This document shows, in pieces, positions 44,847-54,718 of a stretch of DNA of 64,000 nucleotides. The notes beneath the pieces were generated by a model. That model made no database searches. It had not been told where the DNA came from and worked only from the letters and a program-made list of their open reading frames with translations. The stretch is taken from positions 558,001 through 622,000 of the forward strand of contig CAXXRM010000005.1 of assembly GCA_963663135.2 (NCBI GenBank), in the 5' to 3' direction. This DNA comes from Io17-Chloro-G2 sp963663135 (GTDB lineage Bacteria; Chloroflexota; Dehalococcoidia; Lucifugimonadales; UBA3495). Position numbers and translations under genes: made by a program. Numbering within the stretch: the stretch's first letter is position 1; each line of letters begins with the position of its first letter.

Positions 44847-45500
44847 ATGCTTTACGAGCTTAGACTGTATGATGCTACTCCCGGCAACCTGCCCGCGGTG
44901 AATGACCGGTTCGGAAATCACGTGGTGGGGTTTTTCAAAAAATACGGCATTGGCATTCTGGGGTTCTGGACGGAAGAGATCGGCACCAGCAACCGCCTGA
45001 CCTTTATCCTGAGCTATGAGGACATGGGAGACCGGGAGCGGAAATGGCGGGAGTTTGCCAGCGACCCGGACTGGCGCAAGGTCCAGGCCGAGACTGAGGC
45101 CGGAGGGCCCTTGGCCGCGACGGTTCAGAATACGTTCATGCGGCTCACCTCATACTCCCCAGAGCCAAAAATTTCTTCCAACTTGCAGGAGCTGCGGATT
45201 TATGATGCGGTCCCGGGCAAACTGCAGGCGTTGCACGACCGGTTCGCCAACCATACAACGGGATTCTTCAAAAAGTACGACATAGACGTCATCGGCTACT
45301 GGACCGACGAGATCGGCGTCAGCAACCGGCTAACATACCTGGTGGGCCACGAAAGCCTGGCGAAGAGAGAGGAGAATTGGCGGGCTTTTGCCGCCGACCC
45401 GGACTGGCAGAAAGCAGTGGCCGAGTCGCACCGGGACGGGGTTTTGGTCACACAGGCCCGGAACATCATCCTGCGCCCCACGTCCTACTCGCCGCGCTGA
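44847..45500 (+). CDS. Tandem NIPSNAP-domain protein
   Basis: This 217-aa protein has two NIPSNAP repeats with the same order: YELRLYDATPGNLPAVNDRF ... ILGFWTEEIGTSNRLTFIL, and QELRIYDAVPGKLQALHDRF ... VIGYWTDEIGVSNRLTYLV. Each is a dimeric alpha/beta-barrel (ferredoxin-like) half. Function in bacteria is unclear. GAGG lies 7 nt before ATG 44847; ATG 44841 is too close to it. Located just after the Grx-DinB gene. Confidence 0.88.
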   Translation: MLYELRLYDATPGNLPAVNDRFGNHVVGFFKKYGIGILGFWTEEIGTSNRLTFILSYEDMGDRERKWREFASDPDWRKVQAETEAGGPLAATVQNTFMRLTSYSPEPKISSNLQELRIYDAVPGKLQALHDRFANHTTGFFKKYDIDVIGYWTDEIGVSNRLTYLVGHESLAKREENWRAFAADPDWQKAVAESHRDGVLVTQARNIILRPTSYSPR

Positions 45501-45599
45501 TGTCAGGATGTTCACTCCGACGCCGCAGGGCCTCGTTCGCCGGAGAGACACGACCAACCCATGCACGGCAGGGAAACTTAATCCGCCGGGAGTAGCTTG

Positions 45600-47147
45600 A
45601 TGAAATACGACTCAATTGTAATTGGAGCCGGGTCCGCGGGGTCTATTTTAGCCACCCGTTTGACCGAAGACCCACAGAGGTCGGTCCTGTTGTTGGAAGC
45701 CGGCCCGGACTATCCCGATTTCGAGCGACTGCCCGAGGAAGTAAAGTTCGGGTACGCTACGGAAATTGACATAATGACCAGCGACCACAACTGGCAGTTT
45801 GTGGGTAAGGCCACCGACACCGCCGGGGAAATGCTGGTGCCCAGGGGCAGGGTGACCGGCGGCTCCAGCGCCATTAACGGGCAGGTGTTCCTGCGGGGCG
45901 TGCCAGAGGACTACGACAGTTGGGCGGAGATGGGCAACGACCAGTGGAATTTTCAGAAGTTGCTGCCCTATTTCCGCAAGTTGGAGTCCGACACCGATTA
46001 CAGCGACGACTTCCACGGCACCGATGGCCCCATTATCGCCCACCGGTTCAAACGGGAGACCTGGTTGCCGGCGCAGGTGGCATTCTACGAGGCCTGCCGC
46101 GCCGCCGGGTTCCCCGACTCGCCGGACCACAACCACCCGGATTCCACCGGCATCGGACCGATCCCCCTGAACAACCCGAACGGCATCCGTTTCAGCACGG
46201 CGTTGGGCTACTTGGACCAAGCCAGGCACCGGCTGAACCTGACCCTGCGTTCGGATTGCACCGTGCACCGCATTATTTTTGAAGGCAACCGGGCCACGGG
46301 CGTGGAGGTGGAAAGCGGCGGCGAGAAATTTGTGCTTGAAGGGGACCAAATCATCCTCAGCGCCGGGGCCATCGGGTCGCCCCAATTGCTAATGCTGTCC
46401 GGCGTGGGGCCCAAGGACCAGTTGTCCAGCCTGGGCATCCCCGTGGTGGTGGATGCTCCGGGAGTGGGCCAGAATCTGAGGGACCATCCCGGCGTGTGGG
46501 TCACCTGGCGCACCAAACCGGGCTTTGAACTGGATGGCCTGGCGCCCCGGATGCAGTTGACCCTGAGATATACGGCTGATGGTTCACCCTTGCGCAACGA
46601 CATGAAAATATCGATGCAGTCCTTCGCAACGGGAAGGGTCAACCGGGGCGGGAACCGGATGGAGCCAATTGGGATTCGCATAACCGGCGGCATCCAACTG
46701 GCGGCAGCGGCCGGGGAACTGCGGTTGACTTCAACCGACCCCACCGTTCAACCCTACCTGGACTACCGCTACCTGGAGGACGAGTTCGACCGCGAACGGC
46801 TTCGGGAGATGGTCCGCCTTTGCATTAAATTGGGTGAGCACGAGAGTTTCAAGGACATTATTCAGGAGCGGGTCGATCCCCCAGATGAACACCTGGCATC
46901 AGACGAGGCCCTGGACGCCTGGCTGATGCGGGAAGTGACCACCTCGCAGCACATTTCCTGCACCTGCAAGATGGGTCCGAGCACCGACTCCATGGCCGTT
47001 GTGGACCAGTACGGTTCAGTCCATGGCGTGAACGGACTCCGGGTGGTGGATGCGTCGATCATGCCCGACTGCATTCGGGCCAACACCAACGTCACCACCA
47101 TGATGATAGGGGAGCGAATCTCGGACTTTATCCGCGAAGGCTCCTGA
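45600..47147 (+). CDS. GMC-family FAD-dependent oxidoreductase (choline dehydrogenase-like)
   Basis: This 515-aa protein has the FAD dinucleotide motif VIGAGSAGSILATRL (7-21), GMC signature 1 (GRVTGGSSAINGQVFLRG) and signature 2 (ILSAGAIGSPQLLMLSGVG). The catalytic His lies in TTSQHISCTCKMG, and the late Asn in RANTNVTTMMIGE. It oxidises an alcohol to an aldehyde. No betaine-pathway genes are nearby, so the substrate is open. Ends at a terminator. Confidence 0.93.
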   Translation: MKYDSIVIGAGSAGSILATRLTEDPQRSVLLLEAGPDYPDFERLPEEVKFGYATEIDIMTSDHNWQFVGKATDTAGEMLVPRGRVTGGSSAINGQVFLRGVPEDYDSWAEMGNDQWNFQKLLPYFRKLESDTDYSDDFHGTDGPIIAHRFKRETWLPAQVAFYEACRAAGFPDSPDHNHPDSTGIGPIPLNNPNGIRFSTALGYLDQARHRLNLTLRSDCTVHRIIFEGNRATGVEVESGGEKFVLEGDQIILSAGAIGSPQLLMLSGVGPKDQLSSLGIPVVVDAPGVGQNLRDHPGVWVTWRTKPGFELDGLAPRMQLTLRYTADGSPLRNDMKISMQSFATGRVNRGGNRMEPIGIRITGGIQLAAAAGELRLTSTDPTVQPYLDYRYLEDEFDRERLREMVRLCIKLGEHESFKDIIQERVDPPDEHLASDEALDAWLMREVTTSQHISCTCKMGPSTDSMAVVDQYGSVHGVNGLRVVDASIMPDCIRANTNVTTMMIGERISDFIREGS

Positions 47148-47176
47148 GCTAACCACTGCGAGTAACCGGGCAAACG

Positions 47177-47220
47177 AATCCCCCAGATCGACCTGACTAG
47201 AGGTTCAATCTGGGGGATTT
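47177..47220. terminator. Bidirectional terminator between GMC and dienelactone hydrolase genes
   Basis: AATCCCCCAGAT (47177-47188) pairs with ATCTGGGGGATT (47208-47219), loop of 19 nt, followed by TTCTTG. The genes converge here. Confidence 0.75.
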
Positions 47221-47270
47221 CTTGTTGGGGCCGGGTTGTCGACCGCTACTGCGGCCGGCGGTTTCGGGGT

Positions 47271-47999
47271 TTAACCCTTAAGGTACTTGTCGAACCAGGC
47301 CATGGCCTTGCCCCAAGCGTCGCGAGCAGACTCTGGTCGGTAGCTGGACCTGGCGTTGCAATGAAAGCCGTGCCCGCAACCGGGGTACATGTGGAATTCA
47401 TGAAGCTTGTTGTGCTTGGTCATTTCGGCGGAAATTTTGTCCACGTCCTCAGGTGTGGGATTTTGGTCCTCCTCACCGAAAAGCCCCAGTACCGGTGAAG
47501 AAATGTTGGCCGTCTGGTTAAAGGGGGACGGGCCGTCTCCACCCAGAGAGGCCATGATGCGCCCTCCGTAAAACACCACCGCGGCCGACAAATCCGAGAC
47601 GCTGCATGCCGCGAGGTAGGAAACCCTGCCACCGAAGCAGAACCCGACAATACCGATCCGGTCGGATTGCACAAATGGCTGGGCTTTCAGGTAGTCCACC
47701 GCAGCTTGGACATCGGCCACTATCTCATCGTCTTTACTCGCGCTCATCCATCCTAAGGCGGTGTCCATTTCCTCGTGAAGGCCCTGAATCATGCGGCCCT
47801 GCCGGTGAAACATTGCGGGCGCCAGGCCCGCGTATCCCATGGAGGGCAGACGGTCGGCTACGTATTGAATGTGGGAATTGACTCCCCAAATCTCCTGAAT
47901 GACCACCACCGCTGGGGCCGGGGCCTCGTCGGTTGACCTCGTCAAGTATCCTTCCATAGGCTGGCCACCAACGTCGATATCTACCCATTGTGAAGGCAT
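47271..47999 (-). CDS. Dienelactone hydrolase family protein
   Basis: This 242-aa alpha/beta-hydrolase has the DLH nucleophile Cys121 in GIVGFCFGGR, Glu in VVVIQEIWGVN, the Asp near EEDQNPTPEDV and the His in GCGHGFHC. DLH opens dienelactones in aromatic (chlorocatechol) degradation; homologues also act on other esters. ATG 47999 has AAGGAGG upstream. It is consistent with HpaB-type aromatic breakdown elsewhere in the window, though not linked. Confidence 0.92.
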   Translation of the reverse strand: MPSQWVDIDVGGQPMEGYLTRSTDEAPAPAVVVIQEIWGVNSHIQYVADRLPSMGYAGLAPAMFHRQGRMIQGLHEEMDTALGWMSASKDDEIVADVQAAVDYLKAQPFVQSDRIGIVGFCFGGRVSYLAACSVSDLSAAVVFYGGRIMASLGGDGPSPFNQTANISSPVLGLFGEEDQNPTPEDVDKISAEMTKHNKLHEFHMYPGCGHGFHCNARSSYRPESARDAWGKAMAWFDKYLKG

Positions 48000-48357
48000 G
48001 GTTGCCCCTCCTTGATTATTCGCCGCCAGCCTCTCCGCGGCTGGGCAGCAACATTCTAACATGGGCGCTAGAGGTTGGCAGGGCAATCTGCATTTCAAAC
48101 CGTTGGCACAGCGGCCCAAAATCTCCCCCTGCCGCGGCTGGCAGAAGGTTTGGCTCAGGGGGATAGTGGACGCCGTCGGATAAAGGGCGATTAAGCATCA
48201 CTTTGGGTGCAAGATTCGCCCGTCCAATTGGAATGCGTTTGTCCCGATTCCATCCGTGGCGTCTCCGGCGTATGATTCAGATTGGCTTTGGGCCGCGGCG
48301 CCAACCCGATATTGGAAAGGTAGACGCTTGGAGAACTTGGGTATAGAAGACCGATCC

Positions 48358-49233
48358 ATGAAGGGCAAGGTATGCCTGATTACCGGCGCCACGTCTGGAA
48401 TCGGGAAGGCGGCGGCGTTCGAGTTGGCCCGGCAGGGGGCCACGTTGGCGCTGGTGGGCCGGAGCCAGTGGAAGTGTGAAAGGACCGTTCAGGAGATTAC
48501 GGAGGAGACCGGGAACACCTCGGTTGAGTATTTCCTCGCAGATCTTGCATACCAGGGCCACGTCCGGAACCTGGCACAGGAATTCCAAAGCCGCCATCAA
48601 AAGCTGGACGTTCTGTTGAACAATGCGGGGGCCATCGTGCTGAGCCGGCAGCGGACCGCCGATGGCATCGAGTTGACCTTTGCGTTGAATCACCTTGGTT
48701 ACTTCCTGCTTACCTTCCTGCTGCTGGACACTCTCAAGGCCAGTGCGCCGGCCCGGATAGTCAACGTGTCTTCCGACGCCCATCAACGCGCCATCCTGGA
48801 GTTGGACGATCTACAGTGCCAGCACGAGTACCGGGGATTTTGGGCCTACGCCCGGTCCAAGCTGGCCAATCTTTTGTTCACTTACGAGTTGGACCGCCGG
48901 TTGGGTGGGGCCGGCGTTACCGTGAACGCGCTGCATCCGGGGTTGGTGGCCACCAACTTCCTGAGCAACAACGGGCTGATGGGCAGGATTCTCCGCTTGT
49001 TTCTGCTGGTCAAAGGGGTCAGCCCGGAGCGGGGCGCCGACACCGCGGTCTACCTGGCGTCTTCCCGCGAGGTGGAGGGCGTGAGCGGCCAATATTTCAT
49101 TGACCGCCTACCGGCGTTATCCTCGGAGTCCTCCTACGACCGGGAATTGGCCCTTGCGCTGTGGCAATCCAGCCTGGAGCTAACCGGCTTGGATGACATA
49201 ACTCCCACGGCGGGCGGCCCGGCGGAGGCCTGA
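48358..49233 (+). CDS. SDR family oxidoreductase (retinol dehydrogenase-like)
   Basis: This 291-aa SDR has TGATSGIGKAAAFEL, LNNAGAIV, the catalytic Ser in VNVSSDAH, YxxxK in YARSKLANLLFTYEL and HPGLVATNF. The KxxN-linked LANLLFTYEL pattern is typical of the RDH/WWOX-like group. ATG 48358 is the conservative start; a TTG upstream in the same frame would add about ten residues. The C-terminal tail is longer than the core family. Confidence 0.9.
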   Translation: MKGKVCLITGATSGIGKAAAFELARQGATLALVGRSQWKCERTVQEITEETGNTSVEYFLADLAYQGHVRNLAQEFQSRHQKLDVLLNNAGAIVLSRQRTADGIELTFALNHLGYFLLTFLLLDTLKASAPARIVNVSSDAHQRAILELDDLQCQHEYRGFWAYARSKLANLLFTYELDRRLGGAGVTVNALHPGLVATNFLSNNGLMGRILRLFLLVKGVSPERGADTAVYLASSREVEGVSGQYFIDRLPALSSESSYDRELALALWQSSLELTGLDDITPTAGGPAEA

Positions 49234-49439
49234 TTCACAGGCGCGGTCGGAGGGTCATCCCGGCGGTGCGTGGTATACTCCGCTGCGGAACCGGCGGGAA
49301 ATTGGTCCGGAATCCCTGAATCTCACCGTTAAGAATTTTAGCTCTCGCGGGTATTAAGGCCCGTCAAATATGACTGGCCATTCACCCACTCATGGTTGGA
49401 CCGGCTCGGCGGGAGCGGCTCATTGTGGAGAAAGGCGGC

Positions 49440-51038
49440 ATGGCGAGAAGAAGTTTTTGGGCATGGGGACTGGAGTCCTCCCAACCCACTGTACAACAGC
49501 GCAAGGAGATGGCTGGAACCATGTCCCGCAAGTACGGCGCCTCGCTGGAGTCGCCGTCAATGCCCACGGAGGCCGACCTGAAGCTGAGGCGCCCCCGGGT
49601 TTCTCCACCGGACGCCTTGAAGGAAATTTGCTCGGCTGACGACCACGACCGCGCCGTCCATACCTACGGGCGTAGCTTTCGGGACCGGGTCCGGGCCTTC
49701 AACGCCGATTTCCCCAATCCGGTCGACCTGGTGGCTCACCCACGCGATGAAGCGGAGGTGGAAAGGGTGCTGGAGTGGTGCTCCACCGCCGGTGTGACCG
49801 CCATACCCTACGGCGCGGGTAGCTCGGTGGTAGGAGGAATAGAGCCTCCAAAAGACGCCGACCCGGTGGTGTCCATTGACGTGTCGGCTCTGGACCAGGT
49901 GCTGGAAATCGATGACCTGTCCCGCGCGGCTCGAATTCAGGCCGGCGTCTTCGGACCCGCCCTGGAGGACCAACTGCGGCCTCGGGGGTATACGCTGCGC
50001 CACTTTCCCCAAAGCTTCGAGTTTTCCACCCTCGGCGGGTGGATCGCCACCCGGTCGGGGGGCCACTACGCCACCAACCATACGCACATCGATGATTTCG
50101 TGGAATCGGTGCGGATGATTACGCCTTCCGGAGTTTGGGAGTCCCGCCGGCTTCCCGGCAGCGGCGCCGGGCCCAGCCCGGACCGTATGGCCATTGGCAG
50201 CGAAGGGATTCTGGGCATCATCACCGAGGCCTGGATGCGCATCCAGGCGAGGCCGGTCTTTCGCGGGTCGGCGGGGGCCACCTTCCCTACCTTCCAGGCT
50301 GGAGCTGATGCCGCCCGGCACATAGTCCAAGCCAAACTTTGGCCGGCCAATTGCCGGGTGCTGGACCCCGGAGAAGCGGGAACTGCCGCCGGTCTAAACG
50401 GGCAGGAATCATTGCTGGTTTTGGGGTTTGAGTCGGCGGAGACGCCCCAAGGAGACCTGGTACGAACGGCAATCGCTATCGCCCGGGAAGCCGGGGGCAC
50501 GGTCAACGATGACGAGGTGATGATATCCGACGAACCGGCAAGCGGGGCGGGCCGGCAGGGAGCGGTGGGAAACTGGCGGGACTCCTTTATCAACGCGCCC
50601 TACACCCGCAACCTTACCATGGGCCTGGGGGTGGTGGCGGAAACCCTGGAGACGGCCATAACCTGGGACCGGTGGCCCCACCTGGACCAGGAAATCCGGG
50701 GGGCTTTGCAAGAAGGCCTGCGGCGGTTGTGTGGTGGAGGCACTGTCACCTGTCGATTCACCCACGTTTACCCCGACGGCCCGGCCCCCTACTACACCTT
50801 TGAAGGCTTGGGGACCAGGGGCGCTGAGATCGAGATCGTCGATGAACTGAAGGAATTGGCCTCCCGGGCCCTGATTGCCGCCGGAGGCACCATCACCCAC
50901 CACCACGCTGTCGGCCGGGTTCACCGTCCCTGGTACGATGCGCAGCGCCCGGACCTGTTTGCCCACGCATTGCGGGCCGCCAAGCGCGCGGTGGATCCCA
51001 ACGGCGTGTTGAACCCCGGGGTTTTGATCGATCCGTAG
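49440..51038 (+). CDS. FAD-binding oxidase, alkyl-DHAP synthase-like
   Basis: This 532-aa FAD_binding_4 protein has the PP-loop-like region IPYGAGSSVVGG, FSTLGGWIATRSGGH and AIGSEGILGIITEAWM. The C-terminal ITHHHAVGRVH is the His-rich motif seen in alkyldihydroxyacetonephosphate synthases; GlcD-type lactate oxidases are the other close family. The N-terminal RSFWAWGLE is also seen in that group. ATG 49440 keeps this motif. If truly AGPS-like it would build ether lipids; a 2-hydroxyacid dehydrogenase role is the alternative. Confidence 0.88.
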   Translation: MARRSFWAWGLESSQPTVQQRKEMAGTMSRKYGASLESPSMPTEADLKLRRPRVSPPDALKEICSADDHDRAVHTYGRSFRDRVRAFNADFPNPVDLVAHPRDEAEVERVLEWCSTAGVTAIPYGAGSSVVGGIEPPKDADPVVSIDVSALDQVLEIDDLSRAARIQAGVFGPALEDQLRPRGYTLRHFPQSFEFSTLGGWIATRSGGHYATNHTHIDDFVESVRMITPSGVWESRRLPGSGAGPSPDRMAIGSEGILGIITEAWMRIQARPVFRGSAGATFPTFQAGADAARHIVQAKLWPANCRVLDPGEAGTAAGLNGQESLLVLGFESAETPQGDLVRTAIAIAREAGGTVNDDEVMISDEPASGAGRQGAVGNWRDSFINAPYTRNLTMGLGVVAETLETAITWDRWPHLDQEIRGALQEGLRRLCGGGTVTCRFTHVYPDGPAPYYTFEGLGTRGAEIEIVDELKELASRALIAAGGTITHHHAVGRVHRPWYDAQRPDLFAHALRAAKRAVDPNGVLNPGVLIDP

Positions 51039-51170
51039 GCCAGTGGGTCTTTTGGGGCCAGCCGGATTGACAGGACCGCTTGTGGGTCCCGGGAGCCTGC
51101 GAAGGACGCCCCCTTTGCGGTGTCCGGCAGTCGAACCCACTCCGGTGCAAAGCCTTGAAACGGAGTCTGG

Positions 51171-52502
51171 ATGTCTAAGCTCAGCCTGAGTAGGTCCAAC
51201 CTGGTGTTGGCAAACCACCATATCCACTATGCCTGGGTTATCGTGGGCGTAGCTTCCGTGATGTGGATAACAAGCTCCACCATCCGGTTCGCCATCAGCC
51301 TGTTGGTGCCCCAGTTGCAGGACCCGAGCGGTCCGTTTGGTTGGAGCTACTTCTCCATTGCCTCGGCATTCACTTTGCAGTGGGTCCTGTCCGGCGTGCT
51401 TTCTCCGGCGACTGGTTGGTTGGGAGACCGGTACGGTGTGCGGAAAATCATGCTGGCAGGGGCAGGGCTGTTCGTTGCGGGCATGTTGCTCACCGGCGCA
51501 ATGAGCGAATTGTGGGAGTTCCTGCTGTATTTCGGCGTGTTAATGGGCGCCGCCATGGCAATATTCCAGGTCTCCTTGATAACCGGCGTGTCACTGTGGT
51601 TCAAGAAAAACCTGGGGTTGGCCATGGGCCTTCTTCAAGGTTTTCAAGGCCTCGGCACCGTGCTGGCCATCGTCATGGTGTACGTGCTGTTCGCTTGGTT
51701 AGGTTGGCAGTGGACGTTCTGGATTCCGGGAGTGGCCGGCGGGGTCATACTGCTTCTGTTCATAGGTTTTTTCCACAACGAGCCGGCCGACATCGGGTTG
51801 CGGCAACTCGGTGCGGACGAAGTGGAGCCGGTAAGAAGGCTGCAAAACAACGAGCTATCGAAGATCAGGACGCGGACGTTTTTGAAGCACGCCCGGAAAA
51901 CCAGCGCTTTTTGGAACCTGGTAGGCATCCATTTTTGGGGATGCGCCGGCCACAACGTCATCCTGATTTTCCTGGTTGCCATGGCCGTGGACCGAGGGAT
52001 TTCCACCGCAATGGCGGCGGGAATCTACGCTGCTCTAACCGCGGTAAGCACCATCACCCGTTTCGGAGTGCCGGTGGTGTCGGACACGCTTGGGAGCAAA
52101 CAGGTGATGGCCGTTTGCTTTATTTTGCAAACAGCGCCGGTTTTGATGCTGCTGGTGGCTCAGGACGTATGGGTGTTTTACGTTTTCGCAGTCCTGTTCG
52201 GAATTGGCCTGGGTGGAGAGATGAGCGCGTTCCCGATTATCAACCGTCAGTACTACGGGAGCGCGCCTTCTGGGACCACCTACGGTTGGCAGACCCTGGG
52301 CGGCGGAATTGGTATGGCCCTGGGGCCTCTCCTGGCAGGGTTTCTCTGGACCTACTATGAGTCTTACACCGGGGCGGTTTTACTGTCTTTTGGTCTGAGT
52401 TTGGTGGGCGTGATCTCCATTTTCGCCCTTCCGGCCACGGACCACCAGTTGATCCCCGATTGGGATGCGTCGATCCCCCGCGAGGCTAGAACAGCGGCGT
52501 GA
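51171..52502 (+). CDS. MFS transporter (OFA/MCT-like)
   Basis: This 443-aa protein has 12 membrane segments. HYAWVIVGVASVMW in TM1, GWLGDRYGVRKIMLAG in loop 2-3 and SLWFKKNLGLAMGLLQGFQG in TM4-5 are typical of the oxalate/formate and monocarboxylate transporter group. It probably takes up an organic acid. It follows the FAD oxidase gene on the same strand (132-nt gap) and overlaps the UDG gene by 4 nt. Confidence 0.92.
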   Translation: MSKLSLSRSNLVLANHHIHYAWVIVGVASVMWITSSTIRFAISLLVPQLQDPSGPFGWSYFSIASAFTLQWVLSGVLSPATGWLGDRYGVRKIMLAGAGLFVAGMLLTGAMSELWEFLLYFGVLMGAAMAIFQVSLITGVSLWFKKNLGLAMGLLQGFQGLGTVLAIVMVYVLFAWLGWQWTFWIPGVAGGVILLLFIGFFHNEPADIGLRQLGADEVEPVRRLQNNELSKIRTRTFLKHARKTSAFWNLVGIHFWGCAGHNVILIFLVAMAVDRGISTAMAAGIYAALTAVSTITRFGVPVVSDTLGSKQVMAVCFILQTAPVLMLLVAQDVWVFYVFAVLFGIGLGGEMSAFPIINRQYYGSAPSGTTYGWQTLGGGIGMALGPLLAGFLWTYYESYTGAVLLSFGLSLVGVISIFALPATDHQLIPDWDASIPREARTAA

Positions 52503-53230
52503 CTACCGGCGATGGCGCAGCGGTCATGTCACGCGCCAAGACGCGGCTGATGGACCTGGAGAAGCGGATCATTGGCTGCCGCCATTGTCCCGGCTTGGTG
52601 GAGAACCGGGAAAAAATCGGCCGGGAGAAGCAGGCTAAATACCGCGACTGGGAATACTGGGCTAAACCGGTTACCGGTTTTGGCGATTTGCAAGCCCGGT
52701 TGATGGTGGTGGGGCTGGCCCCGGCCGCCCACGGAGGCAATCGCACCGGGCGGTCTTTTACGGGCGACGCTTCGGCCAAGGTCCTGATAGCTGCACTGCA
52801 TCAGACCGGATTCGCCAACCAGCCAACCTCGGAACACCGGGATGACGGCCTGTTGCTGCAAAACGTCTACATTAGCAACGCCGTCCGCTGCGTGCCGCCG
52901 GGGAACCGGCCGTCGGTACAGGAGCAGCGCGACTGCCTGCCATTTTTGGCCGAGGAATTTGACATCCTGCCCAAGCTGACCACCGTGTTGGCGTTGGGTG
53001 GCGTTGCGTTTATGTCCTGCCTACGAGCGTTGAGTCAAAAAGCTCCGCAACCACTGAAAGCCAAGTTCGGCCACGGGGGTTGGTTTCACTTCGGAGACTA
53101 TCTTCCGACGCTGGTGGCTTCCTACCATCCAAGCCCCCTGAACATCAACACCGGGCGCTTTTCCATCGAAGCCCTGGTGGATTTGCTTCAGGAGGTCCGG
53201 GACAACCTTGAGGTTGCCGCGCCAGGTTAG
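52499..53230 (+). CDS. Uracil-DNA glycosylase, family 5 (UDGb) type
   Basis: This 243-aa protein has Fe-S-type Cys at CRHC (27-30), with further Cys in NAVRCVPPGN and QRDC. The active-site motif GLAPAAHGGNRTGRSFTGD is a family-5 hallmark, where the usual catalytic Asp/Asn position is Ala. The late motif is ASYHPSPLNINTGR. It removes uracil and other deaminated bases from DNA. The GTG start overlaps the MFS stop (GTGA); an ATG at 52526 is also possible. Confidence 0.92.
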   Translation: MTTGDGAAVMSRAKTRLMDLEKRIIGCRHCPGLVENREKIGREKQAKYRDWEYWAKPVTGFGDLQARLMVVGLAPAAHGGNRTGRSFTGDASAKVLIAALHQTGFANQPTSEHRDDGLLLQNVYISNAVRCVPPGNRPSVQEQRDCLPFLAEEFDILPKLTTVLALGGVAFMSCLRALSQKAPQPLKAKFGHGGWFHFGDYLPTLVASYHPSPLNINTGRFSIEALVDLLQEVRDNLEVAAPG

Positions 53231-53296
53231 GTAGGCGACGCCGGCAGTGGGCATCGCCAATTGGTGGCCGGGGGGATTGGGTATACTGTCTTCCGA

Positions 53297-54718
53297 CTAC
53301 CCCGTCCGGTCCGGCCAAACCGGTTGATGGAACCCAAGCGGCACTGCCGGCCGGGCCCAGTGCGGCGGCGTTTCTGAGAGTTGGACCACCGGACCCAGGT
53401 GGTGCAGCCGCCCGCCCGGAGTTTCACTGGTCAACGACCAACGCTCTATTTCCGCCTCGGTGAAGTCATTGGCAACGCCTTGCAAGTCTGATTCCGGGAC
53501 CTGGCCGAGTCCAACCAGCCAGCGACCGGTTTGGGCCAGCGAGATCCGCACCAGCCAGCTACCCCCTTGACGAGCGCGGCGGCCAAGGGCCACCAGCGCG
53601 CCGAATGCCATTAGATAGCCGGTGAGGTAGTCTATGGCCGAGACCGGGTAGAATTGCGGCCCCGGCTCGGCTCCCGGAAACAAGTCGCCCTGCCGGCTGG
53701 TTATGCCGCTAACCGTCTGCACCACCGTGTCAAATCCCCGCCGGGACGACCACGGCCCCACGTGGCCAAAAGCGGACAGCGAGACGTACACGATACCGGG
53801 GCGCAATTCCGCCAACGCCTCCGGCGATAGGCCGCGGCTGCCGAGGGTTCCGGGCCGGTATCCTTGGGAGAACACGTCGGTTTGGCCGACCAGCCCAAGC
53901 AGTGTGTCCAGGTCGCTTTGCTCGCGCAGGTCTAGATGGGCGGACAGCTTGCCGTGGCCGGTGTCGTATTCCTGGTAGCCGATGGAGGGCAGGTGCGGCC
54001 CGGTGATTTTCAAAACGTCGGCGCCGTGTTCCGCCAGGGTCCGGGCGCAGGTCGGACCGGCCAAGACCCTCGTGAGGTCCAGGACCCGCACCCCGGACAG
54101 AGGTCGGTCGCCGGCGGGCAGCGGTTCGGGGGGACTGTTTCCGATCTGGATAATCTCCAGCAAGGGAAGTGAGGCAATGGCGGCGGCCTGGGGGTGTTGG
54201 GCCCATTCGTCCATGGTCCGCACCATGCCCCCGGCGCCATTGGCCGCGATGATTGCCTCCTCCAACTCCTGGGCGTCCCAACCGGCCACCGCTTGCCGCA
54301 CTGCCTCCTTTTCTTCGGGAACGCCGAGCACCTTTAGTGTGGCGGCGCGGTGGTTCGGGAAATTGCAGTGCAGGTAGCTCCAACGGCCGTTCCTGGCCGG
54401 GTAGACACCCATCACCGGGTTGCGTTCGGTCGAAACGTGGTCTTCTTCGAACTTCATGTAACGCCCGCTGCGAAGAGAGGCGGTTGCCTGCCGCACGTCG
54501 ACCGCGACCTTCTGACTTCTCCCGCTACGCGTTTCCCAGATGTCAGAGACGGCGAGGCCGACGGCCCCAAGCGCGGCGGAGCTGGCTTCGGCGATTCGGA
54601 AAGGCGTTGGCAGGAGCGGGTCTTTAGCGTCGGTGAGTTCCAGGTCTCCCAGCCGTTGCTCTTGCCATTCCGCGATAGGACTCAGAGTGCGCAGAATTTC
54701 GTTGCTCACGTTCGGCAC
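53297..54718 (-). CDS. CaiB/BaiF-type CoA-transferase with permuted domain order
   Basis: In this 473-aa protein the usual CaiB N-terminal motif (LSGVRVLDLTRVLAGP, GADVLKI) appears only at about residue 208, not at residue 5-10. The first 200 residues resemble the middle/C-terminal part of the family (NPVMGVYPARNGRWSYLHCN, KEAVRQAVAGWDAQELEEA, MVRTMDEWAQHPQA). The arrangement is therefore shifted compared with the two standard relatives at 59-61.6 kb. Family enzymes move CoA between carboxylic acids. The DVFSQGYRPG region covers the position of the catalytic Asp. Confidence 0.87.
   Translation of the reverse strand: MPNVSNEILRTLSPIAEWQEQRLGDLELTDAKDPLLPTPFRIAEASSAALGAVGLAVSDIWETRSGRSQKVAVDVRQATASLRSGRYMKFEEDHVSTERNPVMGVYPARNGRWSYLHCNFPNHRAATLKVLGVPEEKEAVRQAVAGWDAQELEEAIIAANGAGGMVRTMDEWAQHPQAAAIASLPLLEIIQIGNSPPEPLPAGDRPLSGVRVLDLTRVLAGPTCARTLAEHGADVLKITGPHLPSIGYQEYDTGHGKLSAHLDLREQSDLDTLLGLVGQTDVFSQGYRPGTLGSRGLSPEALAELRPGIVYVSLSAFGHVGPWSSRRGFDTVVQTVSGITSRQGDLFPGAEPGPQFYPVSAIDYLTGYLMAFGALVALGRRARQGGSWLVRISLAQTGRWLVGLGQVPESDLQGVANDFTEAEIERWSLTSETPGGRLHHLGPVVQLSETPPHWARPAVPLGFHQPVWPDRTG

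Noticed and set aside
49382..49608. Short overlapping frames near the start of the FAD oxidase gene
   Set aside because: They are other-frame readings of the N-terminal part of the oxidase and have no motif.
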